Source: Tenodera sinensis
Lineage: Eukaryota; Arthropoda; Insecta; Mantodea; Mantidae
Reading direction: 5' to 3'
Assembly (NCBI GenBank): GCA_030765045.1
Contig: CM060964.1
Coordinates: 135,942,448 to 136,006,447 of the forward strand
DNA length: 64,000 nucleotides
Below are positions 11,440 through 22,887 of this stretch, one piece after another; the stretch's first letter is position 1; every line of letters begins with the position of its first letter. The translations under genes and the position numbers were made by a program. Below the pieces are notes generated by a model. It had not been told where the DNA came from and did no database searches. It was given only the letters and a program-made list of their open reading frames with translations.

Positions 11440-11650
11440 TTATAAAGGTTTATATGTGTCGAAAAGCAACATTTTGATGTGCAAGTTTTGTGAAGATCCA
11501 ATAGAATGGGACAAAAGACACCTTATCAAAACACTGCTTTAAAGTTAAGAAACTTCTGAAACGTAAATTGAATAAAACATCTGGGAAATGCCAGATATCC
11601 ATAGAAGTTTCACTAGAAAAACAGAAGGAAGTCAAAATAGAAAAAAAATG
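11440..11650 (+). pseudogene. hAT N-terminal BED-finger fragment
   Basis: Plus-strand reading gives KSNILMCKFCEDPIEWDKRH (11,458-11,520), a CxxC half of a BED-type finger. After a frame change comes KKLLKRKLNKTSGK, the basic linker that follows the finger in this group. No downstream catalytic part is visible before the next copy begins at about 12,000. It is a fragment of a hAT related to the neighbours. Confidence 0.55.
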
Positions 11651-12052
11651 AATTTATAGTGGACATTACTGCAATGTTAGAATGACTCACTGTCATTGTA
11701 TATCATTCTACCCTTTTAATTTCACCAGAATCAGTAGCCCACTCTTCGTGAATGTGAGTTTGTTACTGTGACAGACGTAATCTGTTTGCACAGATCCCAA
11801 GGTCACGCAGAGACAGCAGTAACTGTACACGCGTAGTTCCAAGAATTTAATCTGGGTTCTGCTTGAAGCAACTAGAAATCGCTGAGACTGCAGTTCAAGC
11901 ATGAATGAGAACATTCTGGTAATTGTCGTAGTGTTATGTAAGAGTGTGGACGGCAAGTGAATGAATTGTGTAACAGTCACATTGAGTTAGCAAGTGAACT
12001 GGTGTTAGTCCTTTGTTACATTACTAAACAAGTGTATTACTAGATTTTTACC

Positions 12053-13490
12053 ATGCCAAAGGTGTCCAGTGCTCGACTTATTGTTCTGGCTCAGGAATTC
12101 AAACAAGATTTCATGGACAGATGGAACTGTTATTCAATGTACTATTTGCAATTCAGGAATTTAGTTAGATGAAAAACACCAGTGAGATCGCATCAAACAG
12201 CATATTTCCAGCTCTAATCATCAAATGAACAAGCCTCTTCAGGCAAACAGATTGTACCAGCCTCTATTATGAAATGCATTTCAACAGAGTTCTTCAAAAT
12301 TTTAAGGAAATCAACACTGAGTTGTGTACAACTCTTACACAAGCAAGAATTCCTCTCAGTAAGATGAACCATCCAGCCTTCAAGGGATTTCTTGAAAAAT
12401 ACATAAAGATGTCAATGCCAAACAAAAGTACTTTAAGAAAAAACTACATGAAGCTGTTTACCAATAAACCACAGAAAGAATCAAGAAGAAAGGGTCTGAT
12501 TACGATGTGGGAATCCTTGTGGATGAAACCATAGACTCAATAGAACAATATATTTTGAACATTTTCGTTTTTTCCTTAGCAGGGGAGAAAGTTAAGCCCA
12601 TGTTGTTAAAAATGTATGAGCTGCAGAAAGCCAATGTCCGTACAGTAATGCAATAAATTATGGACTTTTGTCAAAAACTCAGCCCTGCTGGTATCGAGTT
12701 TGAAAAACTTGTTGTGGTTATGGACCAGGCTCCATATATGGTTTCAGCTGCTAACCAATTGAAGCCTTTATTTCCTAAGTTGAAGCATGTGACATGCTTG
12801 CTTCATGCCCTTCACAGGATTTGTGAATCCATAAGGAATGAATACAACATCGCAAATCAGTTCATCTATACCCTGAAGAACATTCTGCTGAAAGCTCCGA
12901 ATCATGTTGTGGTCTACAAGGAAACCACTGGCCTACCCCTTCCAAATTTCCCGGTCATTACTCACTGGGGATCTTGGATTGAGTGTGATGCTATTTTGTG
13001 TGAGAATTTTGATAAAATTAAAGAGTTTGTGCTTTCTTTGGATCCAGACGACGCAGGTGCTATTTCCAAGGCACAGCAACTTCTGTTACCGGAGAAAATA
13101 CATAATTTGCAGACAGAACTATATTGTGTCCATAGTCACAAGTACCTGACTGCAGCTATTAAACCATTAGAAGAACAACGTTTGGAAAAGGAGAAACAGT
13201 GGGAAATTTTTACTTCCTTGAGGGAGTAGTTAGATGGCTTTGCCAAAGGCAAACTTGAGTTTAGTCTTCAGAAGAAACCGGACATTGAGGATTTCACCAC
13301 ATCTGTAGAATTGCCATTCCGAGTGAATACAAGATTTGCCCCTCTGGTTTCTGTGGATGCCGAAGGAAGCTTTAGTATCCACAAAGACATTCTATCTCCT
13401 AATAGAAACAGAGTTACTTTTAAAAATGTTGAGATGCTTCATGTCTTGAAGTATAACATCTTCATGTGTTTTCCTTCTTCTGATGAGTGA
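12053..13490 (+). pseudogene. hAT transposase relic, CGGBP1-like, nearly full length
   Basis: This relic starts at ATG 12,053 (MPKVSSARLIVLAQEF). A BED finger follows (IQCTICNSGI then IKQHISSSNHQ, 12,130-12,230), and then FKEINTELCTTLTQA to LRKNYMKLF (12,295-12,460). The RNase H fold follows, with ILVDETIDS (first Asp, about 12,510), VVVMDQAPYMVSAA (second Asp, about 12,715), HVTCLLHALHRICESI, and an open frame at 12,660-13,229. The C-terminal block FRVNTRFAPLVSVDAEGSFS (13,318-13,375) holds the Glu region. Stops (for example at 12,168, 12,532 and 13,227) and frameshifts break it into at least four pieces. It is a fossil of the CGG-binding-protein-like hAT lineage, of which this window holds at least five copies. 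Confidence 0.8.
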
Positions 13491-13499
13491 TAACTTGAT

Positions 13500-13830
13500 G
13501 TACTTGTTTATAATTCAATAAATTAGAATAGAGGAAAGAGAAATTGTTAAATTAGTTGAATAAACCAGCACCTTTTTGTCCCTTTTTTTACTTTATTTGA
13601 GCACCTTTTCCCTTCCTTTATTCATCTGAAATTTGCACCTAAAAATCCTAACCCTGGTCATAAGTTTCAATTTGGAGATGACCGCATCGTGTCGTGTTTT
13701 ACACATAGAAATAATACTCTGGCCACCGAAGAGAGTAATCTGTAGGGCTCTGTTGAATGCTTTTTGAATGTACACAAAACAATGAATTAGTTTAAACATG
13801 GTGTTTACAGTTTTTATACTCTGATTAACT
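13500..13830. other. Unassigned spacer
   Basis: Nothing is recognised between the hAT relic and the integrase fragment. Confidence 0.4.
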
Positions 13831-14040
13831 TTAACTTTTCAGAAGATTTTTCAAGATAATGTAACCTGCCAAAGAAAGCCAAGTGCCATTATCAGTTACT
13901 ATACAACTAAGAGCACCAGTATATACAGAAGCAAGTATTCTGATGGCATTAAGCCATGTGGTACTAGGAATCGCACTCAGGTAAACAAACTTTGAGAATG
14001 TTTCAATCACAACTAAATCATAATCATCATTACTACTACT
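13831..14040 (-). pseudogene. Gypsy-type integrase core fragment
   Basis: Minus-strand reading matches the rve integrase core of Ty3/Gypsy elements: YDLVVIETFSKFVYLSAIPS (14,037 downward), then AIRILASVYTGALSCIVTDNGTW. The second catalytic Asp of the DDE triad is in VTDNGT; the first motif position reads ETFSKF where the family has DxFSKF. Only about 65 residues survive, followed by a stop at 13,831. No LTRs or other pol domains are nearby. The upstream end runs straight into a trinucleotide microsatellite. Confidence 0.7.
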
Positions 14041-14140
14041 ACTGCTGCCGCTGCCACCACTACCAGTATTATTACTACTATTACTATTATTACTATTACT
14101 ACTACTACTATTATTATTATTACTACTACTATTACTGTAG
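14026..14140. repeat. TAC/TAT trinucleotide microsatellite
   Basis: About 110 bp of interrupted (TAC/TAT)n with a few TGC and CAC units. On the minus strand it reads as Ser/Asn homopolymer, so the apparent coding extension of the integrase frame is an artefact of the repeat. Confidence 0.9.
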
Positions 14141-14243
14141 AAAATACACATTTCTAATATGTAAATAGCTCTAAAATTCTATCTTTGATCTTTTACTTTC
14201 AGTTCACGAAAACATGTAGTTGAAAATGGGTATAATACATTAA

Positions 14244-14729
14244 CCCTTTCATGTCTGGTGTGTATTATAAGATATATAGGCCCTTTTTCCTATTTGTACT
14301 AGTTTTAACTTTTTTTTCTCTGCTATGTTCTTGTTATACTGTCTGTCACCAACTAAAAATACATATTTGAGACGTTTTGAATTGTAAAAGATTATTTTTT
14401 TTTACAATTTATATTGTAGTGGTTTTTTTATATAAGAAAAGAAGCAAAATCCATGCAACCGCAGTCAAATGATACCCCGTCATCATCCATGCGTGTCACC
14501 ACACCGATTATTTCACGTGGGCCCTCCCCGTCCTTTACCACAGGCACATTTGATTGCGGTTGCCAAGACTCGAACTCACGACCTCAGGCTTTGAGTGCAT
14601 GGCCAGTGCACTACGTGTTGCCTTAACGATCATGGCTATTCAAGCCAGCAGCCAGACCGCCTAATCTAAACCAGTTTCGAATTAGAGGAAGAACGGCATA
14701 AGTAGCAAAATAATTCAGGCATGAAAGGG
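14244..14729. mobile_element. Non-autonomous piggyBac-like MITE with TTAA target duplication
   Basis: Terminal inverted repeats CCCTTTCATGTCTG (left) and CAGGCATGAAAGGG (right) match at 13 of 14 positions and are flanked on both sides by TTAA (14,240-14,243 and 14,730-14,733). CCC-ended TIRs with TTAA duplication are the piggyBac hallmark. The 486-bp element encodes nothing recognisable and carries a tRNA-derived SINE inside. It interrupts a ZBED5-type hAT relic. Confidence 0.85.
14445..14665 (-). mobile_element. tRNA-derived SINE nested in the MITE
   Basis: On the minus strand a tRNA-like head is visible: ATAGCCATGATCGTTAAGGC resembles an A box, and GTGAGTTCGAGTCTTGG is a good B box (GTTCGANTC). 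The tail body holds an imperfect 17-bp inverted repeat (14,455-14,471 with 14,547-14,563). Boundaries are approximate and no target duplication was fixed. Polymerase III promoter boxes are the only strong evidence. Confidence 0.55.
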
Positions 14730-15960
14730 TTAACTGCAGTCTCGAAGAAAGTGTTAATTGACCAAAAAATGCTTCTAAAGACACCCAAAAAAAGTTTAAC
14801 TACAATGTTGTCAGCTTTCAAATCTGCCAGTTCTTCTTGTAAGCCTCGGTTATTTGGAAGATGTTTTGAATCCATGAGTGGATCATGAACCCAGTCAAAG
14901 TCTTCAATACTCTCTTCTAAATATTTCTTGAAATTCTGTTGCAACATGCTAAATGTTCTTTAATTATGTCCATCAACACCTTATTAACATCTGCAAGGGG
15001 CCATGCAGTTGGGAACATCTCACACTGTTCATTTTCAAATGTCTGTATCCACAAATTTGACTTATTAATAAATTCTTGAATTTTATTTGTATTAAATTGT
15101 ATTTTTCTATTCAGTCTATTCAAGTGTATGAAAATATAAAAACTCAAATACCCATTTGTCGTCTGCAAATCAATCTACCGGCTTATGCTCCTCAATAGTA
15201 AAAAATGCCAGGACCTACATTTGGAGTTCAAATATTTGTGTTAACATTTGACCTTGAGATTAACAGCGCACTTCTGTATGCAGCAATGATTCCATTTGAC
15301 ACAAAACGTTAAAAGCCACATATTTAGCGGCTGCAATTTGACGAAGTTCATGACTTTCACTACTTCATCCATCACAATTTTCACATGAGGTGGCAATAGT
15401 TTAGTGGTGAATAAGACAATGGTCGGTTCGTAAGTTAGGATTTACTTTGTGTACTCTACCAAAGATTCCTTTCACTGGGCCTGTCATAAAAGCGGCTCAA
15501 TTTGTACAAACACTGACACAATCTTGCCATGTTAATTCATTATGGATCACATATACATTAGATGTACAAAATATTTGTTCTCAGGTTGCTGGCTTGGGTA
15601 GTTCTTTCCAAAAAGGAAATTAGTTGCAATTATATCCCCATCAACACACCTTACATAGGAAAGTTGTGCATGACTGCCAATATGGATGAACTCATCAATC
15701 TGAAGTGAGAATTTTTTATTGCTCTTTATTTTTTCCTTCATAATGTCTTCGATGTCATTGGACATGTCACTGACTCAGCGGTTGATTGTGTTAGCAGAGA
15801 GAGAATTTTTTTTAAATTTCAATAGCAGCTTCTAACCCCAGGACTATTCTTACCATTTCTGCAACTGCAGGAACTAACAATGTTTCTGGCACTGTGTGTG
15901 GCTTAGAGACTTGTAGCCTTCCTGTACTTTTTGTGAAAGACACATAAATATATCAACATT

Positions 15961-18900
15961 GTCATGAGTGTCACTTGTTTTTTATTGTATCCCAACAGAT
16001 GAAAATAATTCACATCTTTACTTAACAAAGAAGAATGTTTTGTTGACAAATGTCATTCCAATTTACTGGGAAAATTTTTCACCACAGATAAACACACTTG
16101 GAGACTGAGCATATTTTGTCACCACACCAAAAAAGAAACAAAAGCTAAAAATGATTGTTATACTGACAATGAACTACTCTGTGTTTATTTTTTGCAGACT
16201 CAGTGATTTACTTCAGGTATGAACCACTCTGGACAAGGAACGTAACCATGTCGAAAAAATAATAGTTTAATAACACTAATAAAAAATACTAATACTGGCG
16301 TAGCAAATCACAATATTCGACTTCTGCAGAGTACTGCTGATTTAGAACTAAAGTACTGTAATAACACTGTCTGATAAAGTGTCGGTGTTTTGGTGAAGGA
16401 AAACAAACAGCAACAAAGTTTAAGAAGTGCTGACAGGTACAAAAGAATAACAAAATAAGGCAATAAAATGACTAAATAGAGGGAAATTTCTGATATTCCC
16501 ACAATTTTAGTTAAAAGCACGTACTGCAGGCATACACAAAAGATGTGGTGTTACAAATAACTCTCTTGAATAGAGTTTGGTACCTTGTGCAGATAGCATC
16601 AGTGGTTGAGCCAATTAATGGACTCACGGCCACAGTAACAGTCTATAATCAGTTTTATACAAGTTTAATAGCTATATTCAGTAAAGACGTGTTCAACAAA
16701 GACACTCCTTAATACCTTTTAAACGTGACTAATTTATCATATTACTATTATGAAATCACAAATTATTGAGAAATAGCTTTTCATAAAACAATGATTATAA
16801 CAAACATAACCTACATGTACCAGCTGAGATAGGAAGTAATGGAAAGGAGGAGGAGGAGAAGAAGAAAAGGTTGAAAGGAGTGAATTAATAAGTGAGTTTA
16901 TTAGGGTATGGAATAGTGAGTGCAAGGGGGCAATTCCAAAGAAAATTAGAACAAATATGAGTGAAAAGATGACATAGCAGTGGATGTGTGCAAGCGGGAA
17001 GGCAAAGAAACGGGTGTTAAGTATGGTTGTGAAAAGGGAGGAGATCAGTACGGTAGCTATCATGTGTGGAAAGACAAGAACAAACAAGCAAATGGTACAC
17101 CTCGCCATGTGATGAGACCGAGCAAATGATTTTGAAGCTGTTAGGAATTAAAGAAGGAGGGAAGATAGGTTAAGTCAGTTGAACTACGTGTTTGTAAAAG
17201 TGAAACCAAGGAAAGGTACGTGAAATAGGGTACAGGGGGAGTTAAAAAAAAGGGATTTAATACAAATAGAAACGAAAGAGAAAGACTATAAATAAAGAAC
17301 AGGTAAATGCAATTGTTTAAATAAAGAATAATAATATGAGAATGTTTTAAACACATCCAGTGATAAATGCAATTGTATGTGTTGCAAAGAGCTGTCCAAG
17401 ATAAAAGGGCCCAATTCAAGGATAGCTCAAAATGTATAAGATTAGAACAAAATAAATATTAATATCAATACGTACATTTAACAGTATCAACAAATATGAA
17501 ACATTTGCATAAAAATAAAGTCATGAATAAATGACCTTTAAGTGCTGATAATCAGAAAAGCAAATAAATACATAAAACGCACACATTTTGGGTAGCTGGT
17601 ACAGTGCTTAGTAATACTGTTTTGCAAAAAATACACCAGGATATATATTTGGAACAATTATTAAATTTTCTTTATTAATGATTGTTCTAATCCTTCATTG
17701 GAGTGAAAGTCCGGGACAGGGTATTTGTGTAAAAGTCTCAATGAAGTTTTACTCCTCGCAGCCTAGCATCAGTCAGAGAGCTATAAGAATATTTTAATAA
17801 TATCACAGGAGCAGTACAGATATATTATATTGATGAAAGAACCAATATTACTTTCATGAATGCCTTAAACATTTTATTAGCACTCAAAAATCATCATCCT
17901 TCTCATGAATCACTTTTACAAACTTTCCCCTAAGCATGGCGGACTTTGATGCTAATGAACAAAATGACTAGGCACAGCCAACAATTGTGAAAAGTCAATA
18001 TTCCTTTCGAAACTCATTACAATTAATTTCACTGGCGATACAGTCTTTTTATGAGGATCACATCAAATTCATAATTATAGTCAATTGCTCCTTCATTGTA
18101 TCAAAATGAACAAAAGAAGTCAGCCTGCGCTGCCTATATTCTAACAAAGTTATTTCAGGGGCTTTCTGTTGCCTCTATATTTACATTTGGAATTATTTCA
18201 GAGGAGTTGCACAAAATACTGCCTCATATTGTAATACTGTTTTCCTGGTTTAGAGTTTTGAACCTGAACTCTATTGTATGATTGGCGTGAGACATTAAAA
18301 GACTAGCTGAAAGTCTTACAGGGCTTTCTTTGTGATGAACAGAAAACTTGTTGCTTGTAACCACCAAACTGGCCCAATATTACACGCAAGAATGCAAATA
18401 ACCTAAGATAAGCAAATTATAACAATATTGAGTAAATAAATTACACTTAATTTCTATGAAAGTATAACAGTTATCAGCGTGTATTGAAGCATAAAATTGA
18501 CAATTTATTAATTTATTACAATAATAGTCAAAGTCCAAATCACACGTTTCATGGATGCAGAGCACCATTTCAGACACAATAAGGAAAGCTGCTTACCAAC
18601 CTCAAGTTATTTTGCCTCTGCTAACCTCAGGTCGTGATACTGATGCTCCAATAAGCTGGTAAAAACGTTAAGAAAAGCAGCGCTAACATGCACGCCCAAA
18701 GCCTGCTGGACCAACAGAGGTGACCCCCCCCCCCCCCCATGTAGAAATCTAAGTTAACACGTCCGCTACAGAATTATCCACACTCATACATCAGCAGGGG
18801 TGAATTTAAATGCTGCAATGCACATGCTTCAACATGCAAGCCAACGCATGTCTGAGCATCCAGCAACCTTTGGCGTCAGATGGGACATGTTTAAGAATCT

Positions 18901-19190
18901 CCTCTGGAAGAATGTGTAATGTTCAGTCAAGCCCCACATAGCGCAACACATTGGTGCACCACATGTTCGAGAGTAAGAAACATACATCTTCCCAAAAGAT
19001 ACCAGGTGTTACTCCCTGCACTATTCCACAACATACAGAGAGGTAGGTGAGAAACATCACCTCCCCCTAATATTATTTGCCACGCCCAATACTTGCAAAA
19101 GCCATCAAACCAAATTTAGCAACACTTCACTAGAACTTAGTTTGCAAGTTTGCCACAATGACTGTAAGATACACAATAGTATGCATGCTG
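15961..19190. other. Intron-like DNA of the gene A region
   Basis: This is a long AT-rich stretch without a recognised transposon. It contains a G/A-rich patch (about 16,840-16,900), several minus-strand hydrophobic open frames that reflect base composition (16,737-17,108; 17,141-17,419), a poly-C run of about 17 at 18,722-18,738, and one possible microexon listed separately. Confidence 0.4.
18626..18655 (-). CDS. Possible microexon of gene A
   Basis: On the minus strand acceptor aacgtttttaccag precedes 30 nt ending CTGAG|gttagc. The exon at 20,885-20,961 leaves two nucleotides; with one leading nucleotide here the frame reads SLLEHQYHDL without a stop. A stronger-looking donor (gtaagc) lies 33 nt further but would add an in-frame TAA. 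The phase match is suggestive but could be chance. Confidence 0.3.
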
Positions 19191-19749
19191 CAACACTACT
19201 AACGTATGTAGCTAAATGAATGAGGTGGCACCACTGGTACTTTCATCACTTGCTGGAGTGGGCACTAGCATAGAAGGCATACACAAGGACACAAGTAGCA
19301 ATGGAGTCAATCTTGCTCTGTGGCTTGATGACACAGTAGTTACCAGCTACAGTGGCCCATCCTTGGGTGGAACAACGAATTCTATTTTTTCATTATTCAA
19401 AGCTATCTTCTCTAAAACTCTCCCTCAACCTGTTCCAATCGACTGCACATTCTCCCACTAACAACCTGATGATCCCAGACCATGCCTCTGACCTCAGTAA
19501 GGTTTGTTCACCAGAGTCCTTAACACTGCTGAAGTGGAGCTTGGGGTCTGCATTGGACCAATGTCAGTTTGTCATAGAGTAACGAACCCAGTTCAACCTC
19601 TGTGAGCTACCAAGTGCAAGAGGTGCCACTAACACGTAACTGAATATCCTTCTCCACTAGACCTTTCATAGAGCATAAACATGCCAACATGAACAATGAA
19701 ACTGCTACATTGGTGAAACCTGATGGAGCCACTACAGAAGAGCTGACAT

Positions 19750-20470
19750 TACACCTGGAAGCACTCTGCGTCACTTCCATACCACTACTGGCCTTCTAAA
19801 CCAAGGACCCACTGATGCCTTTGTAGTGCACCAAATCAACTTACCACTCACCCGATTCTACAGGATCAGAAGTCAACATTCCCAACAAGTACTGGTCCAG
19901 ATAGTAGACCTCACCGTAGTGCTGGGAGCATATCCTTACCAGGCACTCAAAGAACACTTACTTGAAACCTACAACCCATGAGAGCTCCAGAAGCTACAAG
20001 GGTTACTGAAGCCACTGACATGGATGAACAAAAGCCTTCTCAGCAACTCTAAGAGATGCGCCACCAGGCCAGCACACAAACCTCTGAAGACCTCAAGTTT
20101 CATATAGCTATGAAACCTACCATGAGCACAGGCACTGCAGGCTGCATGGGAGGACGAGCTGCTGGACAAAGTGGCATGCATTGCAGACCGCTTCACGTAC
20201 AAGAACACCACAGAGATAACTGGGTTCTAGCATGCAGAGCCAGAACCAGTCCTCCACCTCCAGATTAAGGCATTAATCAACCATCTCAGGACCATGGAAG
20301 GCAGGCAACTGCTGGCACCCTCAGGAGGACAACGCACCACTGGCAACTGCAATGATGGCATCTGCTGGGACCATAAGTGCTTGGCAGGAAGAGGTGCACC
20401 TGCATACTGCCCTGCCAATAAACAATCATCACACACCCGGGAAAAAATACACACAGCAACTATGGTGGGA
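19750..20470 (+). pseudogene. Gypsy-type gag fragment
   Basis: Plus-strand pieces resemble arthropod Ty3/Gypsy gag. YPYQALKEHLLETYNPSELQ-like sequence at about 19,930-19,990 is followed by LLKPL and LLSNSKRC. Next come a helical block (AWEDELLDKVACIADRF, about 20,130-20,200) and a C-terminal CWDHKC...CPANK cluster (20,350-20,425), comparable with the CWYHxxFG...C end of Gypsy gag. Frameshifts and stops are numerous. No protease, pol or LTR was recognised around it. The preceding open frames at 19,216-19,582 may belong to the same relic but show no motif. Confidence 0.5.
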
Positions 20471-20619
20471 CCAGTAGCGAGAACCCTCTCCAACCATCTC
20501 TTTATTAAATGCAAATGGTACAGATACCATTCTTGGTATGTAAATAGCCAACAATTATGTAGTAGAATTTTTCTTTTATATTTTGATGCATATTGAATGT
20601 ATCTTGTACAAATCAATTC

Positions 20620-20884
20620 TGCTGGACCAATACATCATAAAAAGGAATTCTCTTATTTATAATATGTAATCCACAAACCATTTTCCCTGAGTTCAACAAA
20701 GGGAACTATGAACTTTCAGCCTGCATTTGCATTTAAGAAAAAAAGAGTAAAAAAGATTTGGAAAAATCAACTTTATCTTGAGTTAGCCCAATTATGTGCT
20801 CAATCTGCCACACAGTATACGTATAGATCAAACCATGTGCTGAAGTATTTAAAAAAAAAAGAAAACAATTACAGCTTACGCTAC
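20620..20884. other. Intronic spacer of gene A
   Basis: Nothing recognised. The minus-strand donor of the adjacent exon lies at its right edge. Confidence 0.4.
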
Positions 20885-20961
20885 CTTGTTGCTTGATCCC
20901 TGAGGAAATTGATGAAACATGGTACAAACTCTTCTATGTCACAATCTGAATCCTCCAGAAT
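20885..20961 (-). CDS. Gene A, second coding exon
   Basis: This is a 77-nt exon on the minus strand with acceptor cattttgttgtag (20,962 onward) and donor AAG|gtagcg at 20,885/20,884. In phase 0 it is open and encodes ILEDSDCDIEEFVPCF then INFLRDQAT, leaving two nucleotides. The putative first exon (26,451-26,534) ends in phase 0, so the two could be spliced directly. The acidic then hydrophobic content looks like ordinary coding sequence. No family is assigned. Confidence 0.6.
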
Positions 20962-21350
20962 CTACAACAAAATGAAGACATAATTACAATATTACAATAT
21001 GTTTCTAACTGTATTTAAACAAAAGATGTATTAGGTCTTAACAGTTTTTATATAAAAGCAATAAGGGTATTCATTAAACAGCCCTCCAGCTAAAACTATG
21101 TAAACTTCTTTAGCTATTTATAAAGAATTAACTATCTGAGATTTCAGGTACAGTTCTTTGAGATAAATGTTATATTTTCCCGGTACACTTTATGGAATCT
21201 GTATACTTCTCTGTATATCCAGTAGATAGTTCAAGAATCTCAAACAATTACTATTTACTAACATGTAATCAACATTAACCATAAATGCCCAAAACTAGTA
21301 TAGGTCACATCCTCCGTATAAGGTAGACAGAGGCAGCCTTAATGCTGATC
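20962..21350. other. Intronic spacer
   Basis: No motif recognised between gene A exon 2 and the Penelope element. Confidence 0.4.
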
Positions 21351-21410
21351 ATGCTACTCTAAACATGTCATCTGTACAAGACATCAGCATCGTTTCTCTC
21401 CTTAACCACT

Positions 21411-21717
21411 CTATATAAAAATGTTTGCTCTGGGTTTCTTGGCTTTCATCAATGTGAGACTGACTTCTGTTTGTATTTCATCGGCTACGTCCACCGGAAG
21501 GCGGCTTAGTGCTTGCTCGGTGCCACTGATGTAGTCCTGAGTTGGTATGGACTTCAGTGCCGGTGCGATGTTGAGTCCTCTTGAAAGAACTGAGATGGTT
21601 GGCTGATCTAGTGTCCGTTCGGTGAGATTAATCACCAGCTTGGACGGGTCCAGTGGAGTGTGGTCCTGTTGTGTGTAGTGGATATTGTTGAACTTCTTCA
21701 CGTGCCTATCTGTGGTT
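21411..21717 (-). pseudogene. Penelope ORF, N-terminal segment (inverted)
   Basis: The minus-strand frame encodes KLVINLTERTLDQPTISVLS, RGLNIAPALKSIP, SRLPVDVADEIQTEVS and KAKKPRANI. This is the conserved region upstream of the reverse transcriptase fingers in Penelope-like elements (NLS..LT..E..LLSKGLNFAP pattern). It ends at a TAG (21,411-21,413); weak continuation in another frame (RNDADVL) suggests that the segment runs to about 21,360. Confidence 0.7.
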
Positions 21718-21744
21718 TTCTTCTGGTGGTGCCAGTACTGTGCA

Positions 21745-22215
21745 GATATGGATGATTTTCTGGACCATCTCAATAGTATACACACAAATATCAAATTCAC
21801 AATGGAAGTGGAGAGCGACAACTCCCTTCCCTTCCTGGATGTTCTAGTGTACAAAAAACCGGATGGCAGCCTGGGACACACAGTCTACAGGAAGCCCACA
21901 CACACCATCAGATACTTGGACGCCTTCAGCCACCATCATCCCACTCAGAAGAAAACAATCATCTCCACTCTATTTCACCGAGCGTTTGACATCGCAGACA
22001 AGGACCACTTACACCTAGAACTTCAATACCTACAGGATACTTTACGCAAGAATGGATATAGTAACCAGGACATCAAGGAGGCCTGTAGGAAAGTAGAACG
22101 CAACAGGAATAACCCACCACAACTCACACAAGGGAAGGATAGCCCTCAAGAGAAGGCCTACATACCCTTCTACGGTTGTCTCCAACAAGGCTTCCCGTAT
22201 ACTCGCGAGACATAA
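21745..22215 (+). pseudogene. Penelope reverse transcriptase, C-terminal part
   Basis: This stretch encodes DDFLDHLNSIHTNIKFTMEV, LPFLDVLVYKKPDGSL, VYRKPTHTIRYLDAFSHHHP and a thumb-like helical region up to NGYSNQDIKEACRKVE. These are the segments that immediately follow the YVDD box in Penelope reverse transcriptases. The frame ends after a slip near 22,175; the true continuation (SNKASRILARHNIKTFF) runs in another frame into the endonuclease. Confidence 0.8.
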
Positions 22216-22264
22216 TATCAAAACCTTCTTCATGGCCCCCAAGAAGATCTGACAATTCCTCAGG

Positions 22265-22660
22265 CCGGTGAAAGAACCACTCGGACTTAAGGTCCCAGGA
22301 ATATACAGTTTTCCTTGCGAGTGTGGGAAGGTGTATATGGGTCAAACAGGATGCACGATAGAGGAAAGATGCAAAGAACATCAACGGAACATCAGACTTC
22401 TCCAGCCGGAAAAAATCAGCAGTAGCCCAACATTGCATAGAGCCGGTCCAAAAAATAAACTTCAAAGACACGAAAGTTCTAGAACACACGGAAAATTACT
22501 GGGACAGACTCATCAAGGAGGCCATCCACATCAAATTACACCCCAACAATTACAACAGAGATGGTGGACTCAAACTAAGCTCCGCGTGGACAACAGCCAT
22601 CAGAAACACCTACAAAAACAGCAACACCATGGACCCCGAACAAAATACGTACCCATGAGA
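22265..22660 (+). pseudogene. GIY-YIG endonuclease domain of the Penelope element
   Basis: VPGIYSFPCECGKVYMGQTG (about 22,292-22,352) is the GIY...YIG core (here GIY and VYMG), followed by TIEERCKEHQRNIRL with the catalytic Arg and a His. After a frameshift near 22,410 the frame continues with SAVAQHCIEP, YWDRLIKEAIHIK and LSSAWTTAI. The CxC next to the core is typical of Penelope GIY-YIG domains. The domain nicks target DNA for primed reverse transcription in active elements; here it is frameshifted. Confidence 0.82.
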
Positions 22661-22849
22661 AGACACCCCAACCAACGACCCCGGACAAAGTTTGTACCCG
22701 CGGGAAAACACTTCAGCCGAGGATACACATACCTCACGACAGCAGGCCCAATCACAGACCATCACCCGCTCATTGGCTAGGACAACACAACCCACATCCT
22801 CCAAACCATAGTATATAATTGGAAAACTGAGGAGACTTTTTCATCTTTC

Positions 22850-22887
22850 CTGAAGATGGCCATGGAGTCTACAATGGCCGAAAGCTC
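22850..22887 (+). ncRNA. Hammerhead-like stem-loop at Penelope 3' end
   Basis: CTGAAGA (22,850-22,856), one T, stem GGCCAT (22,858-22,863), 10-nt loop, stem ATGGCC (22,874-22,879), GAAA (22,880-22,883), then GCTC. It has the CUGANGA/stem II/GAAA layout of a hammerhead core; helix I is not convincing. Confidence 0.5.

Larger units (their letters stand above)
14141..15960 (-). pseudogene. hAT transposase relic, ZBED5-like, split by a piggyBac MITE
   Basis: Minus-strand blocks follow ZBED5-type order. They are KPHTVPETLLVPAVAEMVRI (about 15,830-15,895), MSNDIEDIMKEKIKSNKKFS with LQIDEF (15,690-15,765; first catalytic Asp), LSYVRCVDGDIIATNFLFGK, then the C-terminal EMFPTAWPLADVN (about 15,000), DDYDWV-like EDFDWVHDPLMDSKHLPNNR (about 14,840-14,900). 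The final block TTCFRELKVKDQR lies beyond the MITE at about 14,180-14,220. Stops and frameshifts are frequent and the middle (15.17-15.55 kb) is degenerate. The MITE at 14,244-14,729 entered after the gene had a continuous 3' end here. Confidence 0.75.

Noticed and set aside
14026..14140. Ser/Asn-rich protein segment continuing the integrase frame
   Set aside because: It is a trinucleotide microsatellite read in frame.
16737..17419. Hydrophobic open frames on the minus strand that look like membrane proteins
   Set aside because: They are mirror images of A/G-rich plus-strand DNA; composition alone explains the Phe, Leu and Ser content.
18593..18655. Longer version of the 18.6-kb exon using the gtaagc donor
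   Set aside because: It introduces an in-frame TAA, so only the 30-nt version is listed, at low confidence.
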